DNA from: BOG-1112 sp964635325
GTDB lineage: Bacteria > Bdellovibrionota_B > Oligoflexia > Oligoflexales > Bog-1112
Direction: 5' to 3'
NCBI GenBank assembly: GCA_964635325.1
Contig: CAZWOL010000071.1
Location: 1 to 11,892 of the forward strand
DNA length: 11,892 nt
In this document: piece by piece, positions 1 to 7,066 of the stretch
Numbering within the stretch: position 1 is the stretch's first letter
How the letters are laid out: each line of letters opens with the position of its first letter
Program-made: the position numbers and the translations under genes
Notes under the pieces: generated by a model
The model's input: only the letters and a program-made list of their open reading frames with translations
Databases searched by the model: none
What the model was told of the DNA's origin: nothing

Positions 1-46
1 TGGCACCTAGATGCCGTTTTTGGAATCAGGTGGGTCCATACCATTA

Positions 47-66
47 CCCCGAGCGTAGTCGAGGGG
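47..66. repeat. Short imperfect inverted repeat (GAGCGTAGTCGA core)
   Basis: A CCCC arm and a GGGG arm flank the core GAGCGTAGTCGA, which can form a short hairpin with mismatches inside the stem. It lies about 40 bp past the stop of the leftward carboxylase gene. Sequences of the form CCTGAGCGTAGTCGAAGG recur as dispersed hairpin elements in many bacterial genomes, and this resembles that class. It could act as a transcript-end hairpin for the carboxylase, but no T-run follows on either strand. Only one copy is in the window, so repetition in the genome is inferred from resemblance only. Confidence 0.35.
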
Positions 67-106
67 TCGCCTGCTTAGTAGCTATGTAAAACCGCTAAAG
101 CACATT

Positions 107-1711
107 CTACATTCTAAAAATACCAAACTGCGTTTTTTGCCATTCATAATGTAATGTCGAAGCTAGTGCTTTTGCTAGAACATCGCGACTCTGCCTTGGG
201 TCTATGATTCCGTCGTCCCAAAGGCGTGCAGTAGCGTAATATGCGTCGCTTTCACTCTCGTATTTTTTGAGAATAGTGCCTTTCAATTTTGCTTCATCTT
301 CAGGTGCTAGTTGAGCGTTCCTTGCTTTTAACTGCTGCTGTTTTACCATGGCAAGAACATTGGCAGCTTGCTGTCCACCCATAACGGCAATGCGTGAGGA
401 AGGCCAGGTGAACAAATAGTTTGGATCAAAAGCTCGTCCGCACATGCCGTAATTTCCAGCACCAAAACTTCCACCAATGAGCATGGTGACTTTTGGAACT
501 TGAGCGCAGGCGACAGCATGTACAAGTTTGGCTCCGTGTTTTGCTATGCCTTCGTGTTCGTATTTTTTCCCCACCATAAAACCCGTAATGTTTTGTAAAA
601 ACACAAGAGGGATTTGTTCTTGGCAGCACAGTTCGATGAAATGACAGCCCTTAAGGGCACTTTCTGAAAATAAAACTCCGTTGTTGGCTATGATGCCGAC
701 AGGAATTCCTTGAATGTGTGCAAACCCACAGACCAGAGTGGCTCCCCACTCTTTTTTGAATTCAAATAACTCTGATCCATCAACGATGCGAGCAATGACC
801 TCACGTGCGTCGAAGGCTTTATTATTATCGATAGGCAAAATACCTAGTATTTCTTCTGGATCATAACTTGGTGCTTCGGAACTTCGTAACGTTACGGGAG
901 CTTTGGGGCGTTTCCCAAGATGAGCAATGATGTCACGCATCAGTAGTAGTGCATGATGGTCATCTTCAGCAAGATGATCGGCAACCCCGCTGATTGTTGT
1001 ATGAACGTAAGCACCTCCAAGCTCTTCTGCTGTGACATTTTCACCAGTAGCAGCTCGAACTAAGGGGGGGCCAGCAAGGAAGATTGTTCCGGTATTTTGG
1101 ACGATGATGCTCTGATCACTCATTGCAGGGATGTAGGCCCCACCAGCCGTGCAGAAGCCGTGTACCACAGACAACTGTGGTGTTCCTTCAGCGCTCATGC
1201 GTGCCTGGTTGTAAAAGATACGACCAAAATGATCTCGATCGGGGAAAACTTCATCTTGCATTGGGAGGAAGGCACCACCAGAGTCAACTAGATAGATGCA
1301 GGGTAGCTTATTCTTTTGTGCAATTTCTTGCGCGCGTAGATGTTTTTTTACGGTGATGGGATAGTACGTGCCTCCCTTCACTGTTTGGTCATTTGCGACG
1401 ATCATACAGACGCGACCTTGAACCTGTCCAACCCCAGTGATGATTCCACCTGCGGGTACATGGTCTTCGTATAGTTCATGTCCTGCGAGTGCTGAGAGCT
1501 CTAAGAAATGACTGTCTTTATCAATAAGAGAGGCGATGCGTTCACGTGCGGTTAGTTTGCCCTTCTCTTTCTGACTGCGTATAGCCTGCTCACCACCTCC
1601 TAATTTGGTGTGGTCAAGCAGATGTGTTAGCGCTTCGACAGTTTTTAGATGATGCTCTCTTTGAGCTTTGTACTGTGAGTCTTGAGTGCGAATGCTGCTA
1701 CCTAATTTCAT
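107..1711 (-). CDS. mccB: Methylcrotonyl-CoA carboxylase beta subunit (carboxyltransferase)
   Basis: This is the carboxyltransferase subunit of the biotin-dependent enzyme that carboxylates 3-methylcrotonyl-CoA to 3-methylglutaconyl-CoA in leucine/isovalerate breakdown in the cytosol. With the chosen start it is 534 aa, close to the usual family length of about 535. Visible signatures are DSGGAFLPMQDEVFPDRDHF near residues 143-162, FCTAGGAYIPAM near 186-197 (acyl-CoA binding/oxyanion glycines), NITGFMVG near 374-381, GGSFGAGNYGMCGRAF near 413-428, and the C-terminus FGIFRM. The GGAFLPMQDEVFPD stretch and the FGxFRM ending point to MccB rather than propionyl-CoA carboxylase PccB. An upstream in-frame ATG at 1801 would overlap the exonuclease gene. 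The ATG at 1711 has AAGAGG seven bases upstream and starts the conserved part, so I chose it. The biotin-carrying alpha subunit is not in the window and may lie to the left. Some relatives act on geranyl-CoA, which sequence alone does not fully exclude. Confidence 0.93.
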   Translation of the reverse strand: MKLGSSIRTQDSQYKAQREHHLKTVEALTHLLDHTKLGGGEQAIRSQKEKGKLTARERIASLIDKDSHFLELSALAGHELYEDHVPAGGIITGVGQVQGRVCMIVANDQTVKGGTYYPITVKKHLRAQEIAQKNKLPCIYLVDSGGAFLPMQDEVFPDRDHFGRIFYNQARMSAEGTPQLSVVHGFCTAGGAYIPAMSDQSIIVQNTGTIFLAGPPLVRAATGENVTAEELGGAYVHTTISGVADHLAEDDHHALLLMRDIIAHLGKRPKAPVTLRSSEAPSYDPEEILGILPIDNNKAFDAREVIARIVDGSELFEFKKEWGATLVCGFAHIQGIPVGIIANNGVLFSESALKGCHFIELCCQEQIPLVFLQNITGFMVGKKYEHEGIAKHGAKLVHAVACAQVPKVTMLIGGSFGAGNYGMCGRAFDPNYLFTWPSSRIAVMGGQQAANVLAMVKQQQLKARNAQLAPEDEAKLKGTILKKYESESDAYYATARLWDDGIIDPRQSRDVLAKALASTLHYEWQKTQFGIFRM

Positions 1712-1770
1712 CACCAACCTCTTGGATCGTAACGAGTAGAACATGTGCGATGAGAGTTTGCCTCTCTCAA

Positions 1771-2451
1771 CTAGACTTGGTAAGGACTCATATCCACCCA
1801 ATGCTGCAGGTGGGATCCTTCATTGCTTAATAACTCTTTCAGAACTGTACCTGTAACCTTCACGTCACCAATAGAACGGTGGCGCGCTTCGAAAGTCAGT
1901 CCATAGTGGTTTGCTAAAGAATCCAAAGTTTTGCGTTCGAGCTGCGCCAAAAACTCACGAGCCATTTTCAAAGTACAGAAGGCTGGCCATTCTAATTCTA
2001 TACCCTGACGCAAACATTCTGCTTTTAGAAAGGACATATCAAAGCTTGCATTATGTGCGACCAGCACAGCCCCTTCGATAAAACTAAGAAAGCGAGGAAG
2101 TACGTCTTTGATTTCTGGCTTACCTAGTAGCATTTCAGGGCTTATACCAGTCAAGCGTTGAACTATATCTGGGAGCGGAATTTTGGTGCTAATGAGGGTC
2201 GAAAACTCATCCACAACTTCCAAGTCAACCAACTTCTGTGCGCCAATCTCGATGATATGATCGTGGTTGGCATCGAGACCTGTAGTTTCAAAGTCAAAGA
2301 CAACGATTGGGTATTTGCGAAAGATGCTTTGTGCGTCGATTCGAAAGCGAATGGCCCTTCTTAGGACGAGATCTTGTACTTTCTGCTCTTCAGCTTCCGC
2401 TTCAAAGGGAAAAAATACAGATTGAAAGACAGAATAATCTAGGGTGGTCAT
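1771..2451 (-). CDS. DnaQ-like DEDDh 3'-5' exonuclease
   Basis: This is a predicted metal-dependent 3'-5' exonuclease of the DEDDh family, which includes the Pol III epsilon proofreading subunit, RNase T and orphan exonucleases. In the 226-aa form, Exo I is DFETTG (Asp53, Glu55), Exo II is AHNASFD (Asp138) and Exo III is RHRSIGD (His191, Asp196), so all catalytic residues are present. About 47 residues precede the exonuclease fold and match nothing I recognise. There is no clear clamp-binding or polymerase-binding tail. The start at 2451 has a weak GGA six bases upstream. An ATG at 2565 would extend the protein into the upstream gene and is disfavoured. The gene sits 29 bp after the CFI-box gene and 59 bp before mccB, so it may be cotranscribed with them. 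Substrate (DNA or RNA) cannot be decided; the short unusual N-terminus makes a dedicated epsilon subunit less likely than an orphan exonuclease. Confidence 0.85.
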   Translation of the reverse strand: MTTLDYSVFQSVFFPFEAEAEEQKVQDLVLRRAIRFRIDAQSIFRKYPIVVFDFETTGLDANHDHIIEIGAQKLVDLEVVDEFSTLISTKIPLPDIVQRLTGISPEMLLGKPEIKDVLPRFLSFIEGAVLVAHNASFDMSFLKAECLRQGIELEWPAFCTLKMAREFLAQLERKTLDSLANHYGLTFEARHRSIGDVKVTGTVLKELLSNEGSHLQHWVDMSPYQV

Positions 2452-2480
2452 ATCGATTCCAAACGCATCATTTTTGTCAA

Positions 2481-3857
2481 CTATGGCGACATTCTCGATT
2501 TGTGTCTTTGGCGAAAGAGGCAGACACTTGCAAACATTACTAGAGCCAAAATAAGGACTAGCCACGGTGAGTCAAGAAAGAGTTTAGATAGGTATAGAAT
2601 TCCAGCAAGTGGCCAAAGAACGCAGCGCACGCCTAACGCAAGAGAAGATGAATTTTTGATAGAGTCCGCGAAAGGTTGGCTGTGTGTGTAGTAAAATTCT
2701 ACGACCTCTTGTCCCCAAGCAAAAGGCATGAGGAATTGGTCGCGCGCCCAGCGAAAAATATCGACATGACGGTTGAATGGTGAGCCATATGCTGCAGAAA
2801 CAATAAAGCAGCGTGGATCTCCTTTTTCAGCAGGCGGGCCACCATTGAGTTCGGTGAGTGAGGAGTTGCTGTAAGGAGTGACAAGTTTGCACTCTGTTTG
2901 TTTAACACCTTTTACGTACTGCATAACAGCAATGTAGTTGTTATGTGGAACAAGACCTCCGACGCTTGCAGCTAGATTTGCATTGCTCTGGATGGAGAAA
3001 GTCTGGATACGAGAGTCGGCGGGGGGTATTTCGCTGACATAGATATTTTCAGTTGCGGGAACGCACTTTATGCAATCGGAAAGATCTGTAGGGTCGAAGA
3101 AGCACGCTCTTTTGTCTGAGTCTGTTGCCTCAGAGCTGCTAGCTACATAGCCGTTCAATGCGACACTTTGATTACTATCCGTCTTGAATATCATAATGAG
3201 GACTTCGTCGGGTTGTTGGTTGATGTTAGGAGGCGTCGGAGTGTAATCAATGCTTCCTGTTTTCCAGGTGAAATCAGCAGCCTTGTTGGACCCATCAGCT
3301 GTCATATCTGTTGGTGCGAGGCTAGGCGAGGAGTAGATATTAATAATATTGAAATCAGTTAAAGTCTTACTGTTCCCGCCAGTGGTGTAGATTCCTTGAC
3401 TATCGATGAAGTTGAATAACGGTCGGATTTTTATGGATCCATCGGATTCTTTGATGTCGGATAGAGTTGCTGCTTGGGGCATTGCTGTATTGACATAGAT
3501 GTTGATATCATAGGAAATTTTCTTTGTTGAATTGGCTGCAACGTCATCGCTCAGGATGGGATCGCGCACAGCTTTCCAATAGTAATAGAGGTTTATATTG
3601 TCCCCAGTGGTTCCTGCGGGATCCATTTGTATTGGATCCGTATCACTGTTGGGTAAAACGATAGAAAGATTTTTAAGTAGGTCCGCCGCTTGAGCGCTAG
3701 GTTTGATCAAGTTTGCCGCTATGTCCCGGATTGTAAAAACAGCATGGACTTGCGTATAGTTGCCTGTAATGCTTCCTGAGGTAGTCGTATCCAATTTTAC
3801 GGCATAGGCCTGGCTGGTGAAAAATAAAAGTAACAATTTTAGATATCTGTGTCTCAT
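2481..3857 (-). CDS. Exported protein with C-terminal CFI-box domain and membrane anchor
   Basis: A 458-aa protein of unknown function. It begins with a basic start and hydrophobic core ending at AYA (residues 17-19), a typical Sec signal peptide. Residues 20-340 are Ser/Thr/Asn/Asp-rich and beta-prone, as in extracellular proteins, with paired cysteines near 252, 262 and 265. Residues 349-400 carry RCFIVSAAYGSPFNRHV, then FRWARDQFLMPFAWG and EFYYTHSQPFAD. This order (CFI..AAYGS, then R..RD..L, G, YY..S..A) is the C-terminal domain known as the CFI-box. Two hydrophobic segments follow (about 407-428 and 432-448) and then a basic tail (RQRHKSR), suggesting anchoring in the inner membrane with the bulk in the periplasm. 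A weak AAGG lies about 12 bases before the ATG. The role may be envelope or surface processing, but no function can be assigned. The first of three leftward genes. Confidence 0.8.
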   Translation of the reverse strand: MRHRYLKLLLLFFTSQAYAVKLDTTTSGSITGNYTQVHAVFTIRDIAANLIKPSAQAADLLKNLSIVLPNSDTDPIQMDPAGTTGDNINLYYYWKAVRDPILSDDVAANSTKKISYDINIYVNTAMPQAATLSDIKESDGSIKIRPLFNFIDSQGIYTTGGNSKTLTDFNIINIYSSPSLAPTDMTADGSNKAADFTWKTGSIDYTPTPPNINQQPDEVLIMIFKTDSNQSVALNGYVASSSEATDSDKRACFFDPTDLSDCIKCVPATENIYVSEIPPADSRIQTFSIQSNANLAASVGGLVPHNNYIAVMQYVKGVKQTECKLVTPYSNSSLTELNGGPPAEKGDPRCFIVSAAYGSPFNRHVDIFRWARDQFLMPFAWGQEVVEFYYTHSQPFADSIKNSSSLALGVRCVLWPLAGILYLSKLFLDSPWLVLILALVMFASVCLFRQRHKSRMSP

Positions 3858-4073
3858 GAGGCAGCATAACCTTTCAGTGGCGGTTTATCTGAAGGACAAC
3901 ATCATCACATGGCGACATGTCCCAGATGTCATTGTACAAAGGCAAATCTGTTCCCGATAGGTGAACTCGATGTCATTCATAAAAACTGAAGCTAGCGAAG
4001 CCTAAGAATCTATGCTAGACATCACAATCTTTGATACCAACTATAGAGTGCGACAAAAATAAACGGAGCGCCC
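3858..4073. promoter_or_regulatory. Divergent intergenic region between the CFI-box gene and rpsP
   Basis: This 216-bp gap must hold the start signals for both the leftward trio and the rpsP cluster. GATGTCATT occurs twice in direct orientation, at 3925-3933 and 3969-3977, 44 bp apart. Two mutually exclusive short hairpins overlap near 3907-3930: ACATG/CATGT with a GCGA loop (3907-3920) and GACAT/ATGTC (3914-3930). A TACAAT -10-like hexamer faces left near 3932-3937 but has no good -35 partner. For rpsP I see only partial matches (TATGCT at 4011, TATAGA at 4042) without a well-spaced -35. Promoter positions therefore remain unassigned. Confidence 0.35.
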
Positions 4074-4334
4074 ATGGCAGTTCACATCAGACTTCAACGT
4101 AAAGGAACAGTAAATCGTTCTTTTTATCACTTGGTTGCGGCCGATCACCGTGCCCGCCGAGATGGCAATTTCATCGAAAAATTAGGTTACTATGATCCTA
4201 ATCCAGCGCAATCTACCGTTCATATCAACCAGGACCGTATTCAGTACTGGTATGAGCGCGGAGCGCAGCTTTCTGATGCTGTAAAAAGCTTAGTGAAAGT
4301 TCAAAAAATCAAGTTAAGCCGTAAGAAAGCTTAA
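4074..4334 (+). CDS. rpsP: 30S ribosomal protein S16
   Basis: A structural protein of the 30S subunit that binds 16S rRNA early in assembly. It is 86 aa, within the normal size range. The S16 signature is present: MAVHIRLQRKG at the N-terminus, FYHLVAADHRARRDGNFIEKLGYYDPNP around residues 17-44, and a basic C-terminal tail (KIKLSRKKA). The ATG at 4074 is preceded by GGAG with a five-base spacer. It is the first gene of a tight plus-strand cluster, with rimM starting 11 bp after its stop. This rpsP-rimM-trmD order is widely conserved. The small KH-domain gene often found between rpsP and rimM is absent here. Confidence 0.97.
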   Translation: MAVHIRLQRKGTVNRSFYHLVAADHRARRDGNFIEKLGYYDPNPAQSTVHINQDRIQYWYERGAQLSDAVKSLVKVQKIKLSRKKA

Positions 4335-4345
4335 GTAGCCAGCAA

Positions 4346-4834
4346 ATGGCCTGGATTCAAATAGGAAAAATCGGTCCACCGCAGGGGCTTAGTGGCTCTT
4401 TCTTTTTGGTGGGCGGAGATACGTTCGAGTCAGCGATGACGGAGTCAGCAGTGATGGGAGATGACCCTGACTGTGGGATTCCGATCAGCCTGGCTCGAAG
4501 TGTATTTTCTAAAGGACACTGGATCCTCAAGATTCATGGTATCGAAGACCGTAAAGCGCTCGAAGATGTGCGAGGTCAGAAGCTATGGATTGAGGCTTTG
4601 GAACAAAAGCATGAGTTGGCCGGTACAAGCATTGTCGATGGCAGTGGTACTCAACTTGGTTTTATCGTAGACGTGGATAATCACGGTGCTAGCGATATTG
4701 CGGTTGTGCGGAGTGCATCCAATACTTCCATTGATTTGCCGCTGGTTCCCGATTACTTCGATTTTCCTCCTCAGAACAATACACTGATTCTAAAAATCCC
4801 AGCGAGTGAGCTCGCTGACCTCTGGTATGCCTAG
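4346..4834 (+). CDS. rimM: 16S rRNA processing/ribosome maturation factor RimM
   Basis: RimM binds S19 and the 16S 3' (head) domain and helps late 30S maturation in the cytosol. At 162 aa it is slightly short for the family (about 170-180). The N-terminal RimM domain opens with IQIGKIGPPQGLSGSFF (residues 4-20), where the usual PHGLxG has Gln for His. The C-terminal PRC-barrel is seen in GTQLGFIVDVDNHGASDIAVV and ends with the DLPLVPDYFD motif. No strong ribosome-binding site precedes the ATG. It starts 11 bp after the rpsP stop, so translation is probably coupled. The next gene, trmD, starts three bases after its stop codon. Confidence 0.9.
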   Translation: MAWIQIGKIGPPQGLSGSFFLVGGDTFESAMTESAVMGDDPDCGIPISLARSVFSKGHWILKIHGIEDRKALEDVRGQKLWIEALEQKHELAGTSIVDGSGTQLGFIVDVDNHGASDIAVVRSASNTSIDLPLVPDYFDFPPQNNTLILKIPASELADLWYA

Positions 4835-4837
4835 CGA

Positions 4838-5527
4838 ATGCACGTACATGTAGTTAGCATCCATCCCCAATTCATTGAAGCCTACACGCACTTTGGAGTG
4901 TTGAAAGCGGCTCTTTCTAAAAATAAAGTTTCGTTTCACATCTGCAATTTGCGGGACCATGCTGTCGATAAACATGGTAGCGTCGATGATCGGCCCTATG
5001 GTGGTGGTGATGGGATGGTGCTACGCCCCGAGCCTCTTGCAGCAGCAGTTAAAAATATCCCTGGAAATCCTTATGTCCTTTTGACGAGTGCAAAAGGCAA
5101 GGCCTGGACACAGGCTGATGCGCGACGATTGCTGCACATGGACCGGCCGCTAGTCTTTATCTGTGGGCGTTTCGGTGGAGTTGATGAGCGATTTATTGAA
5201 AACTATGTCGATGAACAGGTCTCTATGGGCGATTTTATTGTGTCAGGTGGGGAACTGCCTGCTCTGATGATGATCGATTCTATACTGCGCCTTGTTCCTG
5301 ACGTTTTGGGACACAGTGAAAGTGCTCATGTCGACTCTTTTTCAGAGGGGCTTAAGGGCCTCTTAGAACACCCCCTCTATACCAAACCTCAGGTCTTTGA
5401 GGATTCAGCAGTGCCCGATGTTCTTCTTTCGGGTGATCATCAAGCTATAGAGCGCTGGCGCCAGAAAGAAGCCTTGCGTGTGACTCGCGAATTACGTCCT
5501 GACTTGTTGTTCACCACACCCGACTGA
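4838..5527 (+). CDS. trmD: tRNA (guanine37-N1)-methyltransferase TrmD
   Basis: TrmD transfers a methyl group from S-adenosylmethionine to N1 of G37 in tRNAs with G36-G37, preventing +1 frameshifting. It is an essential SPOUT-family homodimer with a trefoil knot. At 229 aa it is a little shorter than E. coli TrmD, with the loss at the C-terminus. Diagnostic motifs are DDRPYGGGDGMVLRPEPL (about residues 50-67), CGRFGGVDERF (family usually GRYEGxDER), the cofactor-knot region SMGDFIVSGGELPALMMIDS, and EGLKGLLEHPLYTKPQVF. The ATG lies three bases after the rimM stop with no clear Shine-Dalgarno sequence, which indicates translational coupling. The GRYEG to GRFGG change is a mild oddity; the catalytic Asp region appears intact. 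Confidence 0.96.
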   Translation: MHVHVVSIHPQFIEAYTHFGVLKAALSKNKVSFHICNLRDHAVDKHGSVDDRPYGGGDGMVLRPEPLAAAVKNIPGNPYVLLTSAKGKAWTQADARRLLHMDRPLVFICGRFGGVDERFIENYVDEQVSMGDFIVSGGELPALMMIDSILRLVPDVLGHSESAHVDSFSEGLKGLLEHPLYTKPQVFEDSAVPDVLLSGDHQAIERWRQKEALRVTRELRPDLLFTTPD

Positions 5528-5575
5528 ATCCCAAATATCGGTAGGAAATCTGGCTTCATTTCATATGAGGTGATC

Positions 5576-6955
5576 GTGCAATCATCGATAACTTTGAGTG
5601 AGTCGATAACTCGTGCTGTTGCTAGTCAGTACAATGCATTCCCTTACCCAAATTACCCACTGCTAGCTAAACCTCTTTGGCAGGATGCGTACATGGCATC
5701 CTCTCTCTTTGTTGGGAAATTGCTAGAGGCTACGCAGGGGCAAGTTCCATCGATTCTGACAAGTCCGTTGAAACAAAAACGCGTACTGCTTGCAGGTTGT
5801 GGAGATACCCAACCCTACGTGCTCCGAAAACTTGAACCAAGAGCGATACATCTAAGTTGTGTTGATCTCTCGGGTAGCAACTTGCGTCGCGCCAAAGCTC
5901 GGATTTTTCCGTGGGCGAGCAATATGAGTTTTTTTGAGGAAGATCTCCTCACCTTTGCTAAGCGTCATGAGCAAAACTTCGACCATATAGACAGCTTTGG
6001 AGTTTTGCATCACCTTGCGGATTGTGCGCAAACTTTCAATGCGCTAGCGTCGTCTCTTAAATCCAATGGGACCATGCGGATCATGGTCTACAACTCTACG
6101 GCACGAAAGTGGATTCATCATATCCAATCGATATTTCGTTTAATGGACCTGTCCCCTTCGAGTGCTTCGGACCTCAATGATGCTCGTGCATTCCTTAGCT
6201 TGCTGATGCATCAAATGCCGCAATATGCTGATAAGCTGCGAAGCATGGGGCGTCAAACTATCGAAAATAAAGCGCGTCTCGTAGATACTTTCTTTCACGC
6301 TCGCGAAATTCGTAAAGATATACCTGAGTGGATGCAGTTCTTTCGTACCAGCGGGCTTGTTCCCTTTGCTTTGTGGGATCGCTATGGTGAGCTCGATGAT
6401 CTTCCAAATCCTCTTTGGGTTTTGCCTTCTGATCAACAGCTTGAAGATAAGGCCTTGCGAGGTAAGTTTAGAGGTAATTTAGAGGTCTATCTATACAAAC
6501 CCGGCCCATCTTTATTATCTACACCGCAAAAATATGATCTATCTATCAAGCATTGGTTGCTTAAAAAATCACCGCCTCTTTGGCAAAATTTTCCAGAAAT
6601 ATGCGATCTAAATTTTGTACAACGCTCTCAGATTTGGTTTCATTTTTGTAAAAGTATTGGCAATGGATCTATTTTTGAGCCGGATTCTTCTGTGTCAGAA
6701 AAATTGCTACAGCGATTGGCGCGACTTGGGGTCTTCTCATCTGCAGATCTGGCTCGCTTGTGGCGTGAGCGGCTCCAAAAGCCGATATGCCGAAGCAGTG
6801 ATATAGCGGAGTCTAAGCCGGTATGCATTGACATACCCGTTGCTGTTCAGCAGTTTATTGCAGAAATTCTCTTACAGAAGCGAGTGATGCAACCGCGACG
6901 TATGAAGCTGATCGAAGAACGCTTACGAAGAGCAGCAGAGGGAATCTCTTTGTGA
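5576..6955 (+). CDS. Class I SAM-dependent methyltransferase with unassigned C-terminal region
   Basis: A 459-aa predicted methyltransferase of unknown substrate. SQYNAFPYPNYP near residues 17-28 resembles the QYxxxPYP lead-in of a family of uncharacterised bacterial methyltransferases. The Rossmann fold follows: motif I VLLAGCGDT (70-78), acidic end of beta2 in SCVDLSGSNL (Asp97), DSFGVLHHLAD (139-149) and GTMRIMVYN (165-173). Residues from about 320 to the end (LSIKHWLLKKSPPLW onward) are helical, rich in Arg/Trp/Leu, and match nothing I know. The GTG at 5576 is preceded by GAGGTGATC, an almost perfect anti-16S match with ideal spacing. The in-frame GTG at 5570 lies inside that match and is rejected. 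It is 48 bp after trmD, where rplS is commonly found. That suggests, but does not show, a link to translation or RNA modification. Confidence 0.8.
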   Translation: MQSSITLSESITRAVASQYNAFPYPNYPLLAKPLWQDAYMASSLFVGKLLEATQGQVPSILTSPLKQKRVLLAGCGDTQPYVLRKLEPRAIHLSCVDLSGSNLRRAKARIFPWASNMSFFEEDLLTFAKRHEQNFDHIDSFGVLHHLADCAQTFNALASSLKSNGTMRIMVYNSTARKWIHHIQSIFRLMDLSPSSASDLNDARAFLSLLMHQMPQYADKLRSMGRQTIENKARLVDTFFHAREIRKDIPEWMQFFRTSGLVPFALWDRYGELDDLPNPLWVLPSDQQLEDKALRGKFRGNLEVYLYKPGPSLLSTPQKYDLSIKHWLLKKSPPLWQNFPEICDLNFVQRSQIWFHFCKSIGNGSIFEPDSSVSEKLLQRLARLGVFSSADLARLWRERLQKPICRSSDIAESKPVCIDIPVAVQQFIAEILLQKRVMQPRRMKLIEERLRRAAEGISL

Positions 6956-6971
6956 CTTTTTGCTTGCCGAT

Positions 6972-6989
6972 TGCCTTCTCCCGAAGGCA
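6972..6989 (+). terminator. Hairpin after the methyltransferase gene
   Basis: TGCCTTC and GAAGGCA form a perfect seven-base-pair stem around a TCCC loop, 16 bp past the methyltransferase stop. The bases that follow are pyrimidine-rich (TCTCTTC) but not a true T-run, so intrinsic termination would be weak. It may work together with the second hairpin at 7005-7024 to close the rpsP cluster transcript. Confidence 0.4.
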
Positions 6990-7004
6990 TCTCTTCAATA
7001 GTTT

Positions 7005-7024
7005 GAGTATTTTCGTACTCTTTT
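7005..7024 (+). terminator. Second hairpin with trailing T-run
   Basis: GAGTA and TACTC pair around a TTTTCG loop and are followed directly by TTTT. The stem is only five pairs and AT-rich, so this is a weak rho-independent terminator candidate in the gap before ligA. Confidence 0.4.
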
Positions 7025-7042
7025 ACAATTCTGGCGAGTGTT

Positions 7043-7057
7043 CTGAGACTGTCTCAG
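7043..7057. promoter_or_regulatory. Perfect 15-bp palindrome, candidate operator for ligA
   Basis: CTGAGAC, a central T, then GTCTCAG form a perfect 7+1+7 inverted repeat. It lies where the -35 region of the probable ligA promoter would be, immediately upstream of the extended -10 at 7067-7075, and there is no recognisable -35 hexamer. That placement fits a repressor or activator site. It is not the E. coli LexA pattern (CTGT-N8-ACAG). As RNA it could also form a hairpin, but the one-base loop makes that unlikely, so a protein site on DNA is the better reading. Confidence 0.4.
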
Positions 7058-7066
7058 GTTTGTGGA

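Noticed and set aside
1..60. Resemblance to 5S rRNA on the minus strand (GGACCCACCTGATTCC)
   Set aside because: The match ends after about 15 bases. The conserved CCGAAC loop and the closing helices are absent.
1712..1801. Longer MccB start at 1801
   Set aside because: It would overlap the exonuclease gene by about 30 bp, adds non-conserved residues, and the ATG at 1711 has a good ribosome-binding site.
2452..2480. TTGACA (minus strand, 2480-2475) as a promoter for the exonuclease gene
   Set aside because: The -35 hexamer is perfect but the sequence 17 bp downstream is ATCGAT, a poor -10, so I did not call it.
2452..2565. Longer exonuclease start at 2565
   Set aside because: It would overlap the CFI-box gene by 85 bp and adds residues unlike the family. 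The ATG at 2451 is the simplest start, though its ribosome-binding site is weak.
5570..5575. GTG at 5570 as start of the methyltransferase
   Set aside because: It lies inside GAGGTGATC, the strong Shine-Dalgarno match, and has no ribosome-binding site of its own; the GTG at 5576 is correctly spaced from that match.
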